From: Helichrysum umbraculigerum
Lineage: Eukaryota > Streptophyta > Magnoliopsida > Asterales > Asteraceae
Direction: 5' to 3'
Assembly (NCBI GenBank): GCA_949592205.1
Contig: CATIUR010000005.1
Location: forward strand, 134,437,277 to 134,501,276
DNA length: 64,000 nucleotides
Part shown: piece by piece, positions 11,746 through 22,846 of the stretch
Layout: each line of letters starts with the position of its first letter
Position numbering within the stretch: the first letter of the stretch is position 1
Notes under the pieces: generated by a model
The model's database searches: none
What the model saw: the letters and a program-made list of their open reading frames with translations, nothing else
What the model was told of the DNA's origin: nothing
Made by a program: the position numbers and the translations under genes

Positions 11746-12118
11746 CACACGTCACCTTGTTGGGCCATTTGCCCCTAATACAATGTATGACTTGTTAATC
11801 CAAATTAATTTCTCTAACGGGTCGGCTCGACTTTTGAGTTTTTCTGAAGTCCTACAAAACATTACCTATACCGAATTGAGAAAAGTCTTCTTTAAGAAAA
11901 AGCATTTTGCAGTAACACACTAATTATTTTAGTTAATAAACTAAATTCTAGGTTGATTAAAAGATTTCAAAGCGCATCCCCCATCTTGGAACCATTGGAT
12001 ATGTAATCCCCGCGAGCTTATTACACTAGTTGTTTCATTTAATAAATTTTTGGGTGTTCGGATGTAGTATATTGGTGTAGTTTTGGCGCTCCATCTTGGA
12101 TCCCGTCTTTGGTTCTTG
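11746..12118. other. Intergenic DNA, nothing recognised
   Basis: No ORF or repeat I can support. Confidence 0.4.
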
Positions 12119-12350
12119 TCACTACTACAAAAGTAAGCTATTAAGGCTTCAGTAAAAGGCGGTCCTAGATAGAAAACCGCTTATCGACCAAAAAGGTGGG
12201 GACAAACGGCAATTAATGGCGATTTTCGATAGGTAACTAGAGCGGGTAACAATAACCCACCTTACGGAGAATAAAAGGTGGCGGTTCACAATAACTCGCT
12301 TTTACATAGCATAAAATGTGGCTGTGTTTGACACCCGCCTTTTATGATAA
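12119..12350 (+). mobile_element. CACTA (En/Spm) transposon terminus
   Basis: CACTACTACAAAAGT is a typical CACTA terminal inverted repeat. It is followed by subterminal short repeats in both orientations (AAAGGCGGT, AAAACCGC, AAAGGTGGCGG, CCGCCTTTTA). The opposite terminus was not found in the window, so this is one end of a fragmented or disrupted copy. Confidence 0.65.
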
Positions 12351-12659
12351 CTCTTCCAATCTTAATTACCTTTTGAGAAACAGCTCTTAAACATTCTTAT
12401 ATGATGTCTCAGGTAATTACAAGACTAAAGGATCAAGAATCATACAAAACGGATAAGAGACGGAAGAGATATGAAGACTGGAGACCAACCGATCGTCCTC
12501 CGAAGCACGCATGAGCTATACACCTCCAAATTAGGTAAACTTGGTGTCATTGGAAGCGTAACAGAAAGACGGATTCATCGGCAAAAGAATCAAGCAAATC
12601 AGGCTTAAAACGAAGAAGATACGGACGAAACAAGCAACGAATGAACGAACAAAGGCTGG

Positions 12660-12925
12660 AAGACAATTGCCCACCCCCTAGGGGCTGTATACGGCCTTCA
12701 GTAGCTTGGCAATTGGCCCCTTGACCCCAATTGATAGGTACCAATTACCCAATTGTCCCAATCGTGCTCCGTTTGCTTGTTTCACGTGCTTTAATGCTTG
12801 TACAAGGGCTCCAAGGCTTTCACTATAAATAGAGGGCTCCCCTCCCTCATTTCAACACACCTCATTCACCTCTCATTCTCATTCACATACACACACACAC
12901 ACACACTCTCTCTCTCTCTACTTTC
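12660..12925 (+). promoter_or_regulatory. TATA-box promoter with CCAATTG cluster; possible LTR
   Basis: Five CAATTG/CCAATT motifs (12664, 12710, 12727, 12741, 12749) precede TATAAATA at 12824-12831. A C/T-rich leader follows with (AC)n and (TC)n runs at 12890-12920. No coding sequence clearly follows. The layout resembles the U3-TATA-leader arrangement of the LTRs in this window, so I suspect an old retroelement LTR fragment. Confidence 0.45.
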
Positions 12926-14483
12926 TCTATCTAGTTTTCAAGTTAGTTTAGGTTAGATTAAGGTTAGATCTTGATTAATATTTAACCTAGACTAACGGAG
13001 GGTAGCTTTTGTAATAGAATTGGAATTTTTGGAGGGCCTCTTTTGTAATATTGTTCGGGATATTTCAGAGTCCTGTTCGTGTAGTCTTTCAGCTTCTATT
13101 CAATCTACGCATTACTTACGGTTATCTCTATCCTTATCTTTCATAATGTTGCATGTTATTGTTATGTTAGATTTAGGATACGTTGCCATGATTCATGAGT
13201 AGATTAGCTATTGTGCTTGTTGTGATGTATTTAGTGATAGGTTTTAGGACCCAACAATAATCCGTACAATCACAAGATTATACCCCCACGACAATAAAAG
13301 GATCAAATAAAAAGCAAAACAAGAATAAAGATAATACGAGAATAGTAAACGAACACGCGAATATAACGTGGTTATATCCAATATACTCGATTGGTTTAAT
13401 CCACGGCCAAACTAGAGAGATCTTTTTATTTTTCAGGAGGTGTTAGGGTTACAATACAAAGAGTTAGAATATTGATGTGCGTAAAGTATATGCAAATAAA
13501 GTCATAACAAGTTTTAAATCGAGGATATACTAAATAAGACTTTATCACACAATTCAGGCAAGCATGACCTGTTCGTATAATATAGGTGTTACAAGTAAAT
13601 CCAAGGATCGAACACAGGGAATGTTTATTAAAATAATTAATTTATTCCACAATTTATATTACAAAATACAATTAATTACAATTAATATTACAGATAAGGG
13701 GGGTACGTTTTAATTCCATATGAATATATATATTTATATTTACTTTTGATATCGAACTAGGATATACAAGATAATTAAAGTATTAAAGAATTATTTAAGC
13801 AGAATAAGGTAGATAGAAGATATATTTTATCTAGACTAGCTATGTAGTATTATTATTCTCCTATATGTTTATCTTTGTCAGCCAATTGATCTATGTTGAA
13901 ATATAAAAGTAGATAAAGGCCTTGGTCAAGCTCAATATCCTAAGATTAAGCTCTTCAACGTATTACTAAGGTTAACTAACTTCAAGGTCTCGAATGTTAT
14001 TACCTAATTAATTATAGTTTAATAGTAATAATTATAACATATCACCAAGTTCTCGTTTATCTAGGTATAATTATAACGTTAACCTAAATTATTAATCAAT
14101 ATCAAGCAAAAGTTCTCTTGTCAAGAATATCATAATCATATAATTAATATAGATATAACCTTAAGTAAACATTCATAGAATCAATTAACATAAACATATA
14201 ATCAAATAATCATACAAACATTATTCATCTAAACAAATATGTTAAAGAAATAATCAATAATCATTGATAATATAAACAAGATTTCAAATACAAGTAAACA
14301 ATCATTTATCAAGTAAAAGGACTTAGAATACAAACCAAAGATATTGAATTACCCTTCGTTAGGTTTGAAGGTCTTCAATCCCTAGCCTCCTAGCCTCCAA
14401 ATTCGACTTAAAGTCGTTCTTTAACCCTAATAATCGACTTTTACCTCTAAAATTCGTATATCCCTAACCTTAACCCGTAGCCT

Positions 14484-14637
14484 CTATTTATAGTTTTTAG
14501 AACCGCCAGTCCAACCGCCGGTTGGACCTCCCAACCGCCGGTTGGGTTAACTTGCTCTCCAAGTCCAACTCTGCGTCTGGAACCGCCTTTGATTAAATAT
14601 ATTCAACCGCCGGTTGGTTAATCCTACCGTTGGTTGG
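14484..14637 (-). promoter_or_regulatory. Palindrome array plus TATA box in Athila-type 3' LTR
   Basis: CCAACCGCCGGTTGG occurs at 14511-14525 and 14531-14545, with related copies at 14604-14617 and 14623-14637. In the sense (minus) direction they stand just upstream of a TATA box (plus-strand TATTTATA 14484-14491). The geometry is two pairs, about 20 bp apart within a pair and 93 bp between pairs. Confidence 0.8.
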
Positions 14638-14966
14638 GTCTTCTTTCCAGAATCTTCCAACTTCGGGCCATGCTTCTTTCTTGGGCTTCTTTTCTTCAAA
14701 TACGATTTTAAACTCTATTCTTGGCCCAATCTTCAATAATATGGTTTAAGTCTTCATGTTTGGGTCTTGTTTTCTTCAAGTCTTCATTTCTTCTTAGTTT
14801 TCCTTCATTTTAGCTCCTTTTTCGTTCATTTTCTTCAATCCTTGTATTTAAGACCTAAATTGCAAATATGAAAGAATTAAGTACCAAAATCAATAGAAAT
14901 ACAATAAAAATATATATAAATATAGGGATAATAATTATATAAATATGATATTATTTGATGTTGTCA

Positions 14967-16342
14967 AATATCCCCACACTTAAGTTCTACTTGTCTTCAA
15001 GTAGAATATCTTAATAAAAATTGATAAGCATCAAACTAATATTTAAGAATCAGAATACTTAAATTAAAATCTGTTTCATAATATAAAAATATAAACAATT
15101 TAATTAACATGGATAACTATAATGTACAAATAAAAACTATTATTATTTGTGTAACATATAGCTCATGAATGATTACTAATATGATTGTCCACTTTAAACA
15201 ATCTATACTCATATTTCTAAATATATCTTTTATTATTAGTATGTATATTACTTATGATTTCCATATATGATATACTCTTAAACTTATTTATATAATTTCC
15301 TTTTATATTCCAAATAAATACATGAAATCCATTTTTAAGAATCAAGACATTGATGACAGGTCTGCATTTTCATGCAACAGAGCGACATAACTTGATTCAG
15401 GTAAAACAATTTTATTTTTAATCAAACCAGCGGTGACAGGTCTATACCTTAGTATAACAAAGCGACATAGTTTGATTTTTATTTATTTCTGAAAGAATTT
15501 TCTTTCTTTTTGCTTTATTTAAGTATACTAATTAGAGTCCAGGTCTGTACTTTCGTACAACAGAGGAAACAATTAATAAACCCACAAATGTTTTCACATA
15601 AGTATAAAGATATATAAAATTATTATATAATAAATTTAAGAATTAAGACTTTTATGTCATACATCATACTATGTATCATAAAATAATATACAAATTATGT
15701 ATTAATTTATTAAAATTCAGAAATCTCCATATAGATTGCCTATTAGTACATCATATCATGTAACTATATATCACTTATTATTAAGTTTGCTTACGTTATA
15801 TGTATAAAACAGTTAATCCATATTAAAGTCTAAACTTTTAAATATAAAACAAAAATTTTAATAAAATAATTCCAACTAATAAATACCTAGTTATTCACTT
15901 ATAAATTTAAAATTTATAAAAAATTTTAGACAAGTAAAAACTTAAATGAAAAATTAAAGAAATTTTCTTTCCTTACGAACCCCATCTCCACACTTGATTT
16001 ATACAATGTCCTAATTGTATATTAATGATAAAACATAGTGAGTAAGGGAAAAGAAAAAGAAAAATAGAACGAAAAACTCCTCTGACTTGTCAAAAAAATA
16101 TTTCTTCATCGGCTAGTAGAAAATATCTTGATTGTCTCCTTGTCCTATTTAAAAATAATAATATACAACATCCACACTTTCGTAGTTAATCACGATTGCA
16201 TTTAGCATATACAATAAGTCTTTAAACCCCTAACTATCCCAAGTGAACGAGTTATAGTCTCGTGAGGGTTTACAGGGAACACACCCACAAAGTTCATAAA
16301 GCTGCAAAAACATATTAAACTACCAACAAACATAATAATTAT
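14967..16342 (-). other. Non-coding 3' internal region of the Athila-type element
   Basis: No ORF. It contains the three-copy hairpin module at 15339-15576. It also contains a small hairpin (ACGAG-TTATAGT-CTCGT) at about 16247-16263. Confidence 0.6.
15339..15576 (-). other. Three-copy structured RNA module
   Basis: On the minus strand (element sense) three units follow each other: 15528-15576, 15420-15477 and 15339-15398. Each has an outer stem (GAATCAAG/CTTGATTC; AATCAAAC/GTTTGATT; TTAATT/AATTAG with one G-U). Inside are the conserved strands CTyTGTT and AGACCTG, then an apical 5-bp stem (TGCAT/ATGCA; TATAC/GTATA; TGTAC/GTACA) closed by GAAA, TAAG and GAAA. Stem sequences differ while pairing is kept. 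The same module occurs three times in a Copia element at 32960-33297. Function is unknown. Confidence 0.75.
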
Positions 16343-18084
16343 TGATAAACGCCAAAATGTACTAATTTATAGTACTAATTTACTCCTTGTTTGATAGCTT
16401 TCTAATGCATTTTATGTGAATAAGATACTTATTTCGTTCATATTTGCATTTAGGCGTTAAATCGGAGCTTGGATCGAAAAGGAACGGAAAACGAGCTAAA
16501 TCGTGAAGAAAATAAGCTAAAAGAGTGAAGATAGACATGAGAAGATTGGATCGGAGTAAAAGATGATTAATTTTTCAAAGCCGGAAGTGTAAATAAAGCT
16601 CGAATCGGAAAAAGAATGAAAGATGAGCTGAAATTGGAGGAAAAGTATAAAAGCTGAGTTTTCAGACAGCTGTTAGTATTTTGGCCGTAACTTCTTCATA
16701 CGAACTCCGATTGGGGTGATTCAACTTGGAGAATTTAGCTAACAGAGAGGAATACAACTTTCGTTTTTACCATTTTTGCTGAAAATGCATTCATACGGCG
16801 TATGGAATTCCATATGCCGTATGGATTGAAAACTGGGCTGAAACTTGTTATCGCGGGCTGGACTTTTTGGGCTTTTACATCCATACGCCGTATGGAATTC
16901 CATACGCCTTATGGATCACTTTTTCAGCCATTTAAGTCCGATTTTAGGGTTTTCACTTCATAACTTCCACCACTTCGAACCATACGACCAACAGAAGTTC
17001 CAGAGGGGTTTTTCCCCCATTTTGGGGGTGAAACGATGGCGATTTGGAGGCGGAAAAGCTAGGATCAATTCTTATTGATTCTAATTCATTCGGTTTATGA
17101 TTCGGTTTGCTTATCTTGTTCCGATTTCAATTCAATCATGTCTACGTGTTTGTTTTGAGACTATGAATCTAATTTTGTATAATTGAATCATGGATTAGAT
17201 TTATTGTTAATTGTTTAGTTGAATAACCTTTGATTATGAATGTTTGAAAGTTATAATTGTGTTTTGAATCAATTGTCTGATTGAAGATTGTTATGTTATC
17301 CGTAGAACCTTGATTGTTGGTGGTTGTTAGTTACTACTTAACGTGGTTGATAATGTCATTGAGATTGAGTTCCTTTGATGTTATTAATTATTGATGATTA
17401 TGAATCTAGGTTTATAGTCATTGCTAAATATGTTGAGTCTGATTGGTTAAGAGACTAGTAACTAATCAATCTAAAATGAGCAAGCTAATAAGTGATTATT
17501 AGTAGGTATTGTTGAGTCAAACCTTTAGGATTAATTATAACCAATCGTGAATACTTAATGCATAATTTAGGGAAACACACGCAATTAAAACATACAATTC
17601 TTGCGACATCGGATCGATGTTTAATGTGGGACTTTAGGTTATAGAAATTAGTTGGAATCGAACCGTTGGCTAATTTACATTTAACTTGGACTCTTTGATT
17701 AGTATCTAAGTTAATATAAAAGAAATCACAATCAGACAATCAAAACACATGAACCGGATAATATGAATCTGAGGTGAAGACTCTAAGCAATTACATGTCT
17801 ATCTCCAATTGTTTATTTGTTCCTTCTATCTTGTTTAATGTTGTTTGGTTTGGTTATTTAGTTCATATTGAACATTCGTACGGAACTAAAACGTACCCCC
17901 TATTTTACTGCTTTCTGAATAATTCCAATTTAATTGAATAACATCGTTCCTGTGTTCCTTGTGTTCGACCTGGACTTACCATAGCTATATTATTCCGATC
18001 GGGTATTCTTGCCTGGTTGTGTGACAGTATTAATAAGGTATTTCCAGTTATAAATAATAAAACTAGACGCTTTCACACGCATCA
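16343..18084 (+). mobile_element. Solo LTR, Athila-type
   Basis: A 1742-bp sequence beginning TGATAAACGCC and ending CGCATCA, flanked by ATTAT at 16338-16342 and 18085-18089. It is clearly related to the LTR at 50611-52098 (shared start GAACGCCAAAATGT and shared palindromes). No internal region or second LTR is present, so LTR-LTR recombination is the likely origin. No gene lies in it. Confidence 0.92.
16791..16914 (+). promoter_or_regulatory. Paired CCATACGCCGTATGG palindromes in the solo LTR
   Basis: Four copies of the 15-bp palindrome or close variants lie at 16791-16805, 16810-16824, 16881-16895 and 16900-16914. They form two pairs with 19-bp spacing and about 90 bp between pairs. AATTC separates the two members of each pair. 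Confidence 0.85.
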
Positions 18085-18893
18085 ATTATACTAACAATTA
18101 ATAAATGGAATTCCTAAGAAATAAACTATATATTTTATTAAAGCATAATCATACAATAATCTAAAATACTTTTATAATTGAAAAAACTTAATTTACTTCA
18201 AATAATTAAAACTATTTTTAAATAAATACTTCATATCAATATCCAAGAGAACATTTTATATTTAATTAGTTATTTTTATAGCAAAAATGTATATACAATG
18301 CGGATTAAATAAACCCTAACTATAAATCACAATCAAATAAAAAATGTAAGCTTAGGATAATGTATCCATACCTTAAAAAGAAAATAGAAATAATATTTTT
18401 CAACAAACCATTTATTCAATAAAGCCACAAAATAACTTCTTAACTTAGCTCAATTTTTCATACCTTCTTCCATTATTTTACTAAAATATTTCAACAATTC
18501 TTATAAAATAATCCATACTTATAAATCTAACATTTTAAATCTTTCAAGGTTACATAAAAAAAAACTTATGAAAGTGAAAAAAGAAAATCCAATATGAAAC
18601 CTTAAAATGATTTACATGCCGAAATAAAATATGGTTATTAATTTGAAAAGTACCATACCTTATATAATATAACCGAGATTAATATGAAAACATTCAACTA
18701 ATTAGGACAGAAATAATATCTAAACATATAAATCATTAATAAAAAACAACCATAATTCCTAAAATAAAAAATTAATTATTGTCTACCAAACAAATAACAC
18801 AAGTCTTTAAAACAGAATGAAATCATAACTAATAATAAAATGAAAATGCAAATGATAATTGGAATTTTGTGAATGTCTTCATGGTTGATGAAC
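18085..18893 (-). other. Non-coding internal region of the Athila-type element
   Basis: AT-rich, downstream of the second ORF in the sense direction, with no ORF or motif recognised. Confidence 0.5.
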
Positions 18894-19649
18894 TCATTCT
18901 CGAGCTATTGCAAAAGCATAGTACCCATTGGGTAGCATAAAGGTTATAGGGATTCTTTGGTTAGGTGGAAAGATTCTTAAAAAGTATTTAAACATTGTTT
19001 TGGTAACATCAGGAACCTCAGCAGTGTAATCTTCAAAATGTTTGTGATGTTCTTCAGCTGCTATTTGCAATTCATAAAATGCTCTCATCATTTTCTTTAT
19101 TGCCTTAGCAACTAGTCCTTCCTCATCAATCACCTTGCATCCATCTTCCTCCTTAATTTCACGCTCTTGATGATCACATCTTAATTCATCTATAAAACCA
19201 TAAAATCCTAAATGTAATATCTCATATTTTCCAACCGTAGGAAATCTAACCACTTCTTCAATTTCCTTTAGCAGTAGTTGTATCAACCCTTTCTGACGTT
19301 CAGTGAATAGCAATCCCGAAAATTTAAAAATATTCATCATCTTAGTATAAATTTGGGACAATCCTAAGTGAAACAGATCTATATGACAATAGTGATGTAC
19401 TCCATGAAATATCGACTTAAGCTCCATAATCACATAATTTGCCACGTTAACCAACGCCACTTCAGATATCCATTCCGGAACTTTCCGTCTCTGCTCATCT
19501 TGTGCTGGATAGTACAAATCATTAACTATCTGTTGCATATAAAACTCCACCGTACAATCTACATAATAAGTACTGCAATTCTCATAATCTTTTTGTTCCA
19601 CCAAACTTATCAGCTGCTGCAATTCTTCTATCAAACTAATATCTGCCAT
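18894..19649 (-). CDS. Unrecognised retroelement protein, second ORF
   Basis: 251 aa starting MADISLIEELQQLISL. I do not recognise a family. It looks alpha-helical and acidic, with several aromatic residues, and lacks a zinc knuckle, protease DTG/DSG, RT or integrase motif and any signal peptide. It is in the same frame as the upstream ORF, separated only by a TAG stop and seven sense codons. The segment around YMQQIVNDLYYPAQDEQ resembles YVTELRDTFYQQEAQEED of the first ORF, so the two may be duplicated modules of one longer protein. It could be a diverged gag-like or accessory protein of a non-autonomous element. Confidence 0.6.
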   Translation of the reverse strand: MADISLIEELQQLISLVEQKDYENCSTYYVDCTVEFYMQQIVNDLYYPAQDEQRRKVPEWISEVALVNVANYVIMELKSIFHGVHHYCHIDLFHLGLSQIYTKMMNIFKFSGLLFTERQKGLIQLLLKEIEEVVRFPTVGKYEILHLGFYGFIDELRCDHQEREIKEEDGCKVIDEEGLVAKAIKKMMRAFYELQIAAEEHHKHFEDYTAEVPDVTKTMFKYFLRIFPPNQRIPITFMLPNGYYAFAIARE

Positions 19650-19670
19650 CTGTGTCGGATTCCCAGTTGC

Positions 19671-20231
19671 CTAATCAATTTGAGTCCTATAAGATTCTAA
19701 TAAACTCTTTTGTTTATCAGAGTAAGGGAACGGGTATCTCGTTAATGCTCTATAGACACATAAATAAAGAATCTTCTGGCCTTCAAAGAAATCTTCCTCT
19801 TGAGCTTCTTGCTGGTAGAACGTATCCCTCAGTTCAGTTACATATTTGTCAAAATAGTTCACCATTTGAGAACGATTAAGATCATACCATTGCTCATATT
19901 CTCTTTCAATCTTCTCTATGATGCGTTTCTGTTCTGGTGTAAACTTAATAGTCGAAGCCATAATGATAGCCATAATATAATAAGTATCATCCTTACCAAC
20001 TTCCAAAATCTGAATCATTCCATCTAACCTTTCTCGATCAACATTCTGATCATCAGAACTATAATCTAAATCAACCTCTCCATTTTCAGACATATTTTCT
20101 AAATCCTCTTCCTCATCTTCAGATATAGTGTCTAGTATAGGGTTACTAAATGGCTTAAGAGATTGTTCATCAATGCTAATATCCTTGCATTCCACAGTCT
20201 CATTCACAATTTCCATTTGCTTATTTTCCAT
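19671..20231 (-). CDS. Unrecognised retroelement protein, first ORF
   Basis: 186 aa from ATG 20231 (MENKQMEIVNETVECKDI). The frame is open up to 20450, but the upstream stretch translates to hydrophobic, leader-like sequence. A strong splice acceptor (TTTGTACAG) ends at 20253 just before the ATG, so I prefer 20231. The N-terminal half is very acidic (ISEDEEEDLENMSENGEVD) and the C-terminal half helical with many aromatic residues (REYEQWYDL, FYQQEAQEEDFFEG). No known domain is recognised. It ends at a TAG (19671-19673) followed in frame by the second ORF. Either the stop is a mutation in a single longer gene or it is read through. Confidence 0.6.
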   Translation of the reverse strand: MENKQMEIVNETVECKDISIDEQSLKPFSNPILDTISEDEEEDLENMSENGEVDLDYSSDDQNVDRERLDGMIQILEVGKDDTYYIMAIIMASTIKFTPEQKRIIEKIEREYEQWYDLNRSQMVNYFDKYVTELRDTFYQQEAQEEDFFEGQKILYLCVYRALTRYPFPYSDKQKSLLESYRTQID

Positions 20232-20252
20232 TTTACTAACAGTTAATGAAGT

Positions 20253-20455
20253 CTGTACAAACAAATTATCACATAATTTAGAATGTATAGAATTCAAATA
20301 AAACATAATATACAAATAACATACAATTATGTAATTATGCATGTTTAAAAAATTAGTCAAAAGTCCTCGGTAGCTCCAATGATTGTACACAAAAGTGGAG
20401 AAATATGTCAGCGCTAAGCTTATTAAAAACCTACCCCTTTCGAGAAGCACCTTAC
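20253..20455 (-). other. Predicted leader intron of the Athila-type element
   Basis: Minus-strand donor AAGAG|GTAAGG at 20456/20455 and acceptor GTTTGTACAG ending at 20253, giving a 203-nt intron that removes the leader between the 5' LTR and the first ORF. Both sites fit plant consensus; splicing itself is inferred. Confidence 0.45.
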
Positions 20456-20635
20456 CTCTTAAAGGAAGCAGGGCTTAACTCTCCTTATACCTTTGTTTTT
20501 GTTAGTACTCCCAAGGGGTGAGCCGATTTTTCGATTGACTTAATTATACAAAAATTTATATTTTTACAGGAAAAAATTAAAAATTTTAAATTACTGCTCC
20601 CCGATAGAACAAAAGTTCAACCGGTTAAGTGTTCT

Positions 20636-20650
20636 CCGGCAGCGGCGCCA
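20636..20650 (-). promoter_or_regulatory. Primer binding site, tRNA-Asp type
   Basis: In sense, TGGCGCCGCTGCCGG lies a few bases after the 5' LTR end (CACATCA then AGTTTT). Confidence 0.85.
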
Positions 20651-21639
20651 AAAACTTGATGTGCGTAAAGTATATGCAAATAAATTCATAACAAGTTTTA
20701 AATCGAGGATAGGCAAGCATGACCTGTTCGTATAATATAGGTGTTACAAGTAAATCCAAGGATCGAACACAGGGAATGTTTATTAAAATAATTAATTTAT
20801 TCCACAATTAATATTACAAAATACAATTAATTACAATTAATATTACAGATAAGGGGGTACGTTTTAATTCCGTATGAATATATATTTATATTTACTTTTG
20901 ATATCGAACTAGGATATACAAGATAATTAAAGTATTAAAGAATTATTTAAGCAGAATAAGATAGATAGAAGATATATTTTATCTAGACTAGCTATGTAGT
21001 ATTATTATTCTCCTCCTATATGTTTATCTTTGTCAGCCAATTGATCTATGTTGAAATATAAAAGTAGATAAAGGCCTTGGTCAAGTTCAATATCCTAAGA
21101 TTAAGCTCTTCAACGTATTACTAAGGTTAACTAACTTCAAGGTCTCGAATGTTATTACCTAATTAATTATAGTTTAATAGTAATAATTATAACCTATCAC
21201 CAAGTTCTCGTTTATCTAGGTATAATTATAACGTTAACCTAAATTATTAATCAATATCAAGCAAAAGTTCTCTTGTCAAGAATATCATAATCATATAATT
21301 AATATAGATATAACCTTAAGTAAACATTCATAGAATCAATTAACATAAACATATAATCAAATAATCATACAAACATTATTCATCTAAACAAATATGTTAA
21401 AGAAATAATCAATAATCATTGATAATATAAACAAGATTCCAAATACAAGTAAACAGTCATTTATCAAGTAAAAGGACTTAGAATACAAACCAAAGATATT
21501 GAATTACCCTTCGTTAGGTTTGAAGGTCTTCAATCCCTAGCCTCCTAGCCTCCAAATTCGACTTAAAGTCGTTCTTTAACCCTAATAATCGACTTTTACC
21601 TCTAAAATTCGTATATCCCTAACCTTAACCCGTAGCCTC

Positions 21640-21792
21640 TATTTATAGTTTTTAGAACCGCCAGTCCAACCACCGGTTGGACCTCCCAACCGCCGGTTGG
21701 GTTAACTTGCTCTCCAAGTCCAACTCTGCGTCTGGAACCGCCTTTGATTAAATATATTGAACCGCCGGTTGGTTAATCCAACCGCCGGTTGG
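21640..21792 (-). promoter_or_regulatory. Palindrome array plus TATA box in Athila-type 5' LTR
   Basis: The same arrangement as in the 3' LTR. Palindromes lie at 21666-21680, 21686-21700, 21759-21772 and 21778-21792, with TATTTATA (sense TATAAATA) at 21640-21647. The fourth copy is perfect here but mutated in the other LTR. This would be the active U3 promoter of the element. Confidence 0.8.
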
Positions 21793-22270
21793 GTCTTCTT
21801 TCCAGAATCTTCCAACTTCGAGCCAGGCTTCTTTCTTGGGCTTCTTTTCTTCAAATACGATTTTAAACTCTATTCTTGGTCCAATCTTCAATAATATGGT
21901 TTAAGTCTTCATGTTTGGGTCTTGTTTTCTTCAAGTCTTCATTTCTTCTTAGTTTTCCTTCATTTTAGCTCCTTTTTCGTTCCTTTTCTTCAATCCTTGT
22001 ATTTAAGACCTAAATTGCAAATATGAAAGAATTAAGTACCAAAATCAATAGAAATGCAATAAAAGTATATATAAATATAGGGATAATAAGTATATAAATA
22101 TGATATTATTTGATGTTATCAAATATATAATAAATAACTTCGTACATATGATATTATTGCCGACTCAAACTTGACTTTCGGTGCAAGTTTTTCCAAAAAA
22201 CAAACATGCACGGGACATCCATCAAGCCACACCAATTAATTAATTAGTTAATCTTCATATATTCCTAACA

Positions 22271-22846
22271 ATCTCCCACTTGAAGATTAAATCAACCCAA
22301 CTCCAGTTACCCGTAACTAAATGCCACTTTAATAGAACCCGTTCAAACTTATACCGCCGAACTTATCGGGACACGCCGCTCAACCTCGTCGGATCGGAAC
22401 ATTTTCGATAATAGTTACCAGAACTCCACTATTGAACTATGACCAAGAAATCTCTCTAGTTTATCGCCCTCTCACTAGTTCATGAGAAGACCGGTTGAAG
22501 CCCGACATAGCTCCAACACTCCCGTTGCACTCACAACCCATCCATACAGCCTTTCGTCTACACGATCTTTCTTTAAAACAAAGAGAAGACCACCCGGTAG
22601 AACAACCACGTGAATAACACCATCAAGGCATCCGTGTGAAAAAACCATCACACCCTTGATCATCCACTCCATCACTCTTGCTTTCACCGTTGGATCACCG
22701 ACCACAAACATGCGCATGATTTTAGACAAACACAACTTTCCCCAACGAATCAACTCTCACTGTACAGATGTATTATTAAACATGACTCTCGGAAAAATAT
22801 CTTGTTCACCCCTCTCGGTCAGTCGCAACCTAGTTGCCATTGGAGA
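22271..22846. other. Residual internal Copia sequence, no reliable ORF
   Basis: Between the 3' LTR and the pre-integrase remnant. A minus-strand open stretch at 22475-22753 has no recognisable domain and is where pol would be expected. I treat it as decayed or replaced sequence. Confidence 0.4.

Larger units (their letters stand above)
13473..22121 (-). mobile_element. Athila-type non-autonomous Gypsy element with two novel ORFs
   Basis: LTRs are 20657-22121 (5' in sense, 1465 bp) and 13473-14966 (3', 1494 bp), starting and ending TGAT...TCA on the plus strand. The TSD AATAT is at 13468-13472 and 22122-22126. The primer binding site (sense TGGCGCCGCTGCCGG, plus-strand 20636-20650) is the tRNA-Asp type used by Athila and Tat lineages. 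A purine tract (sense GTGTGGGGATATTT) lies at 14967-14980. There is no gag, protease, RT or integrase; instead two minus-strand ORFs are present. It sits inside a Copia LTR and contains a nested solo LTR. Without that, it is about 6.9 kb. Confidence 0.88.
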
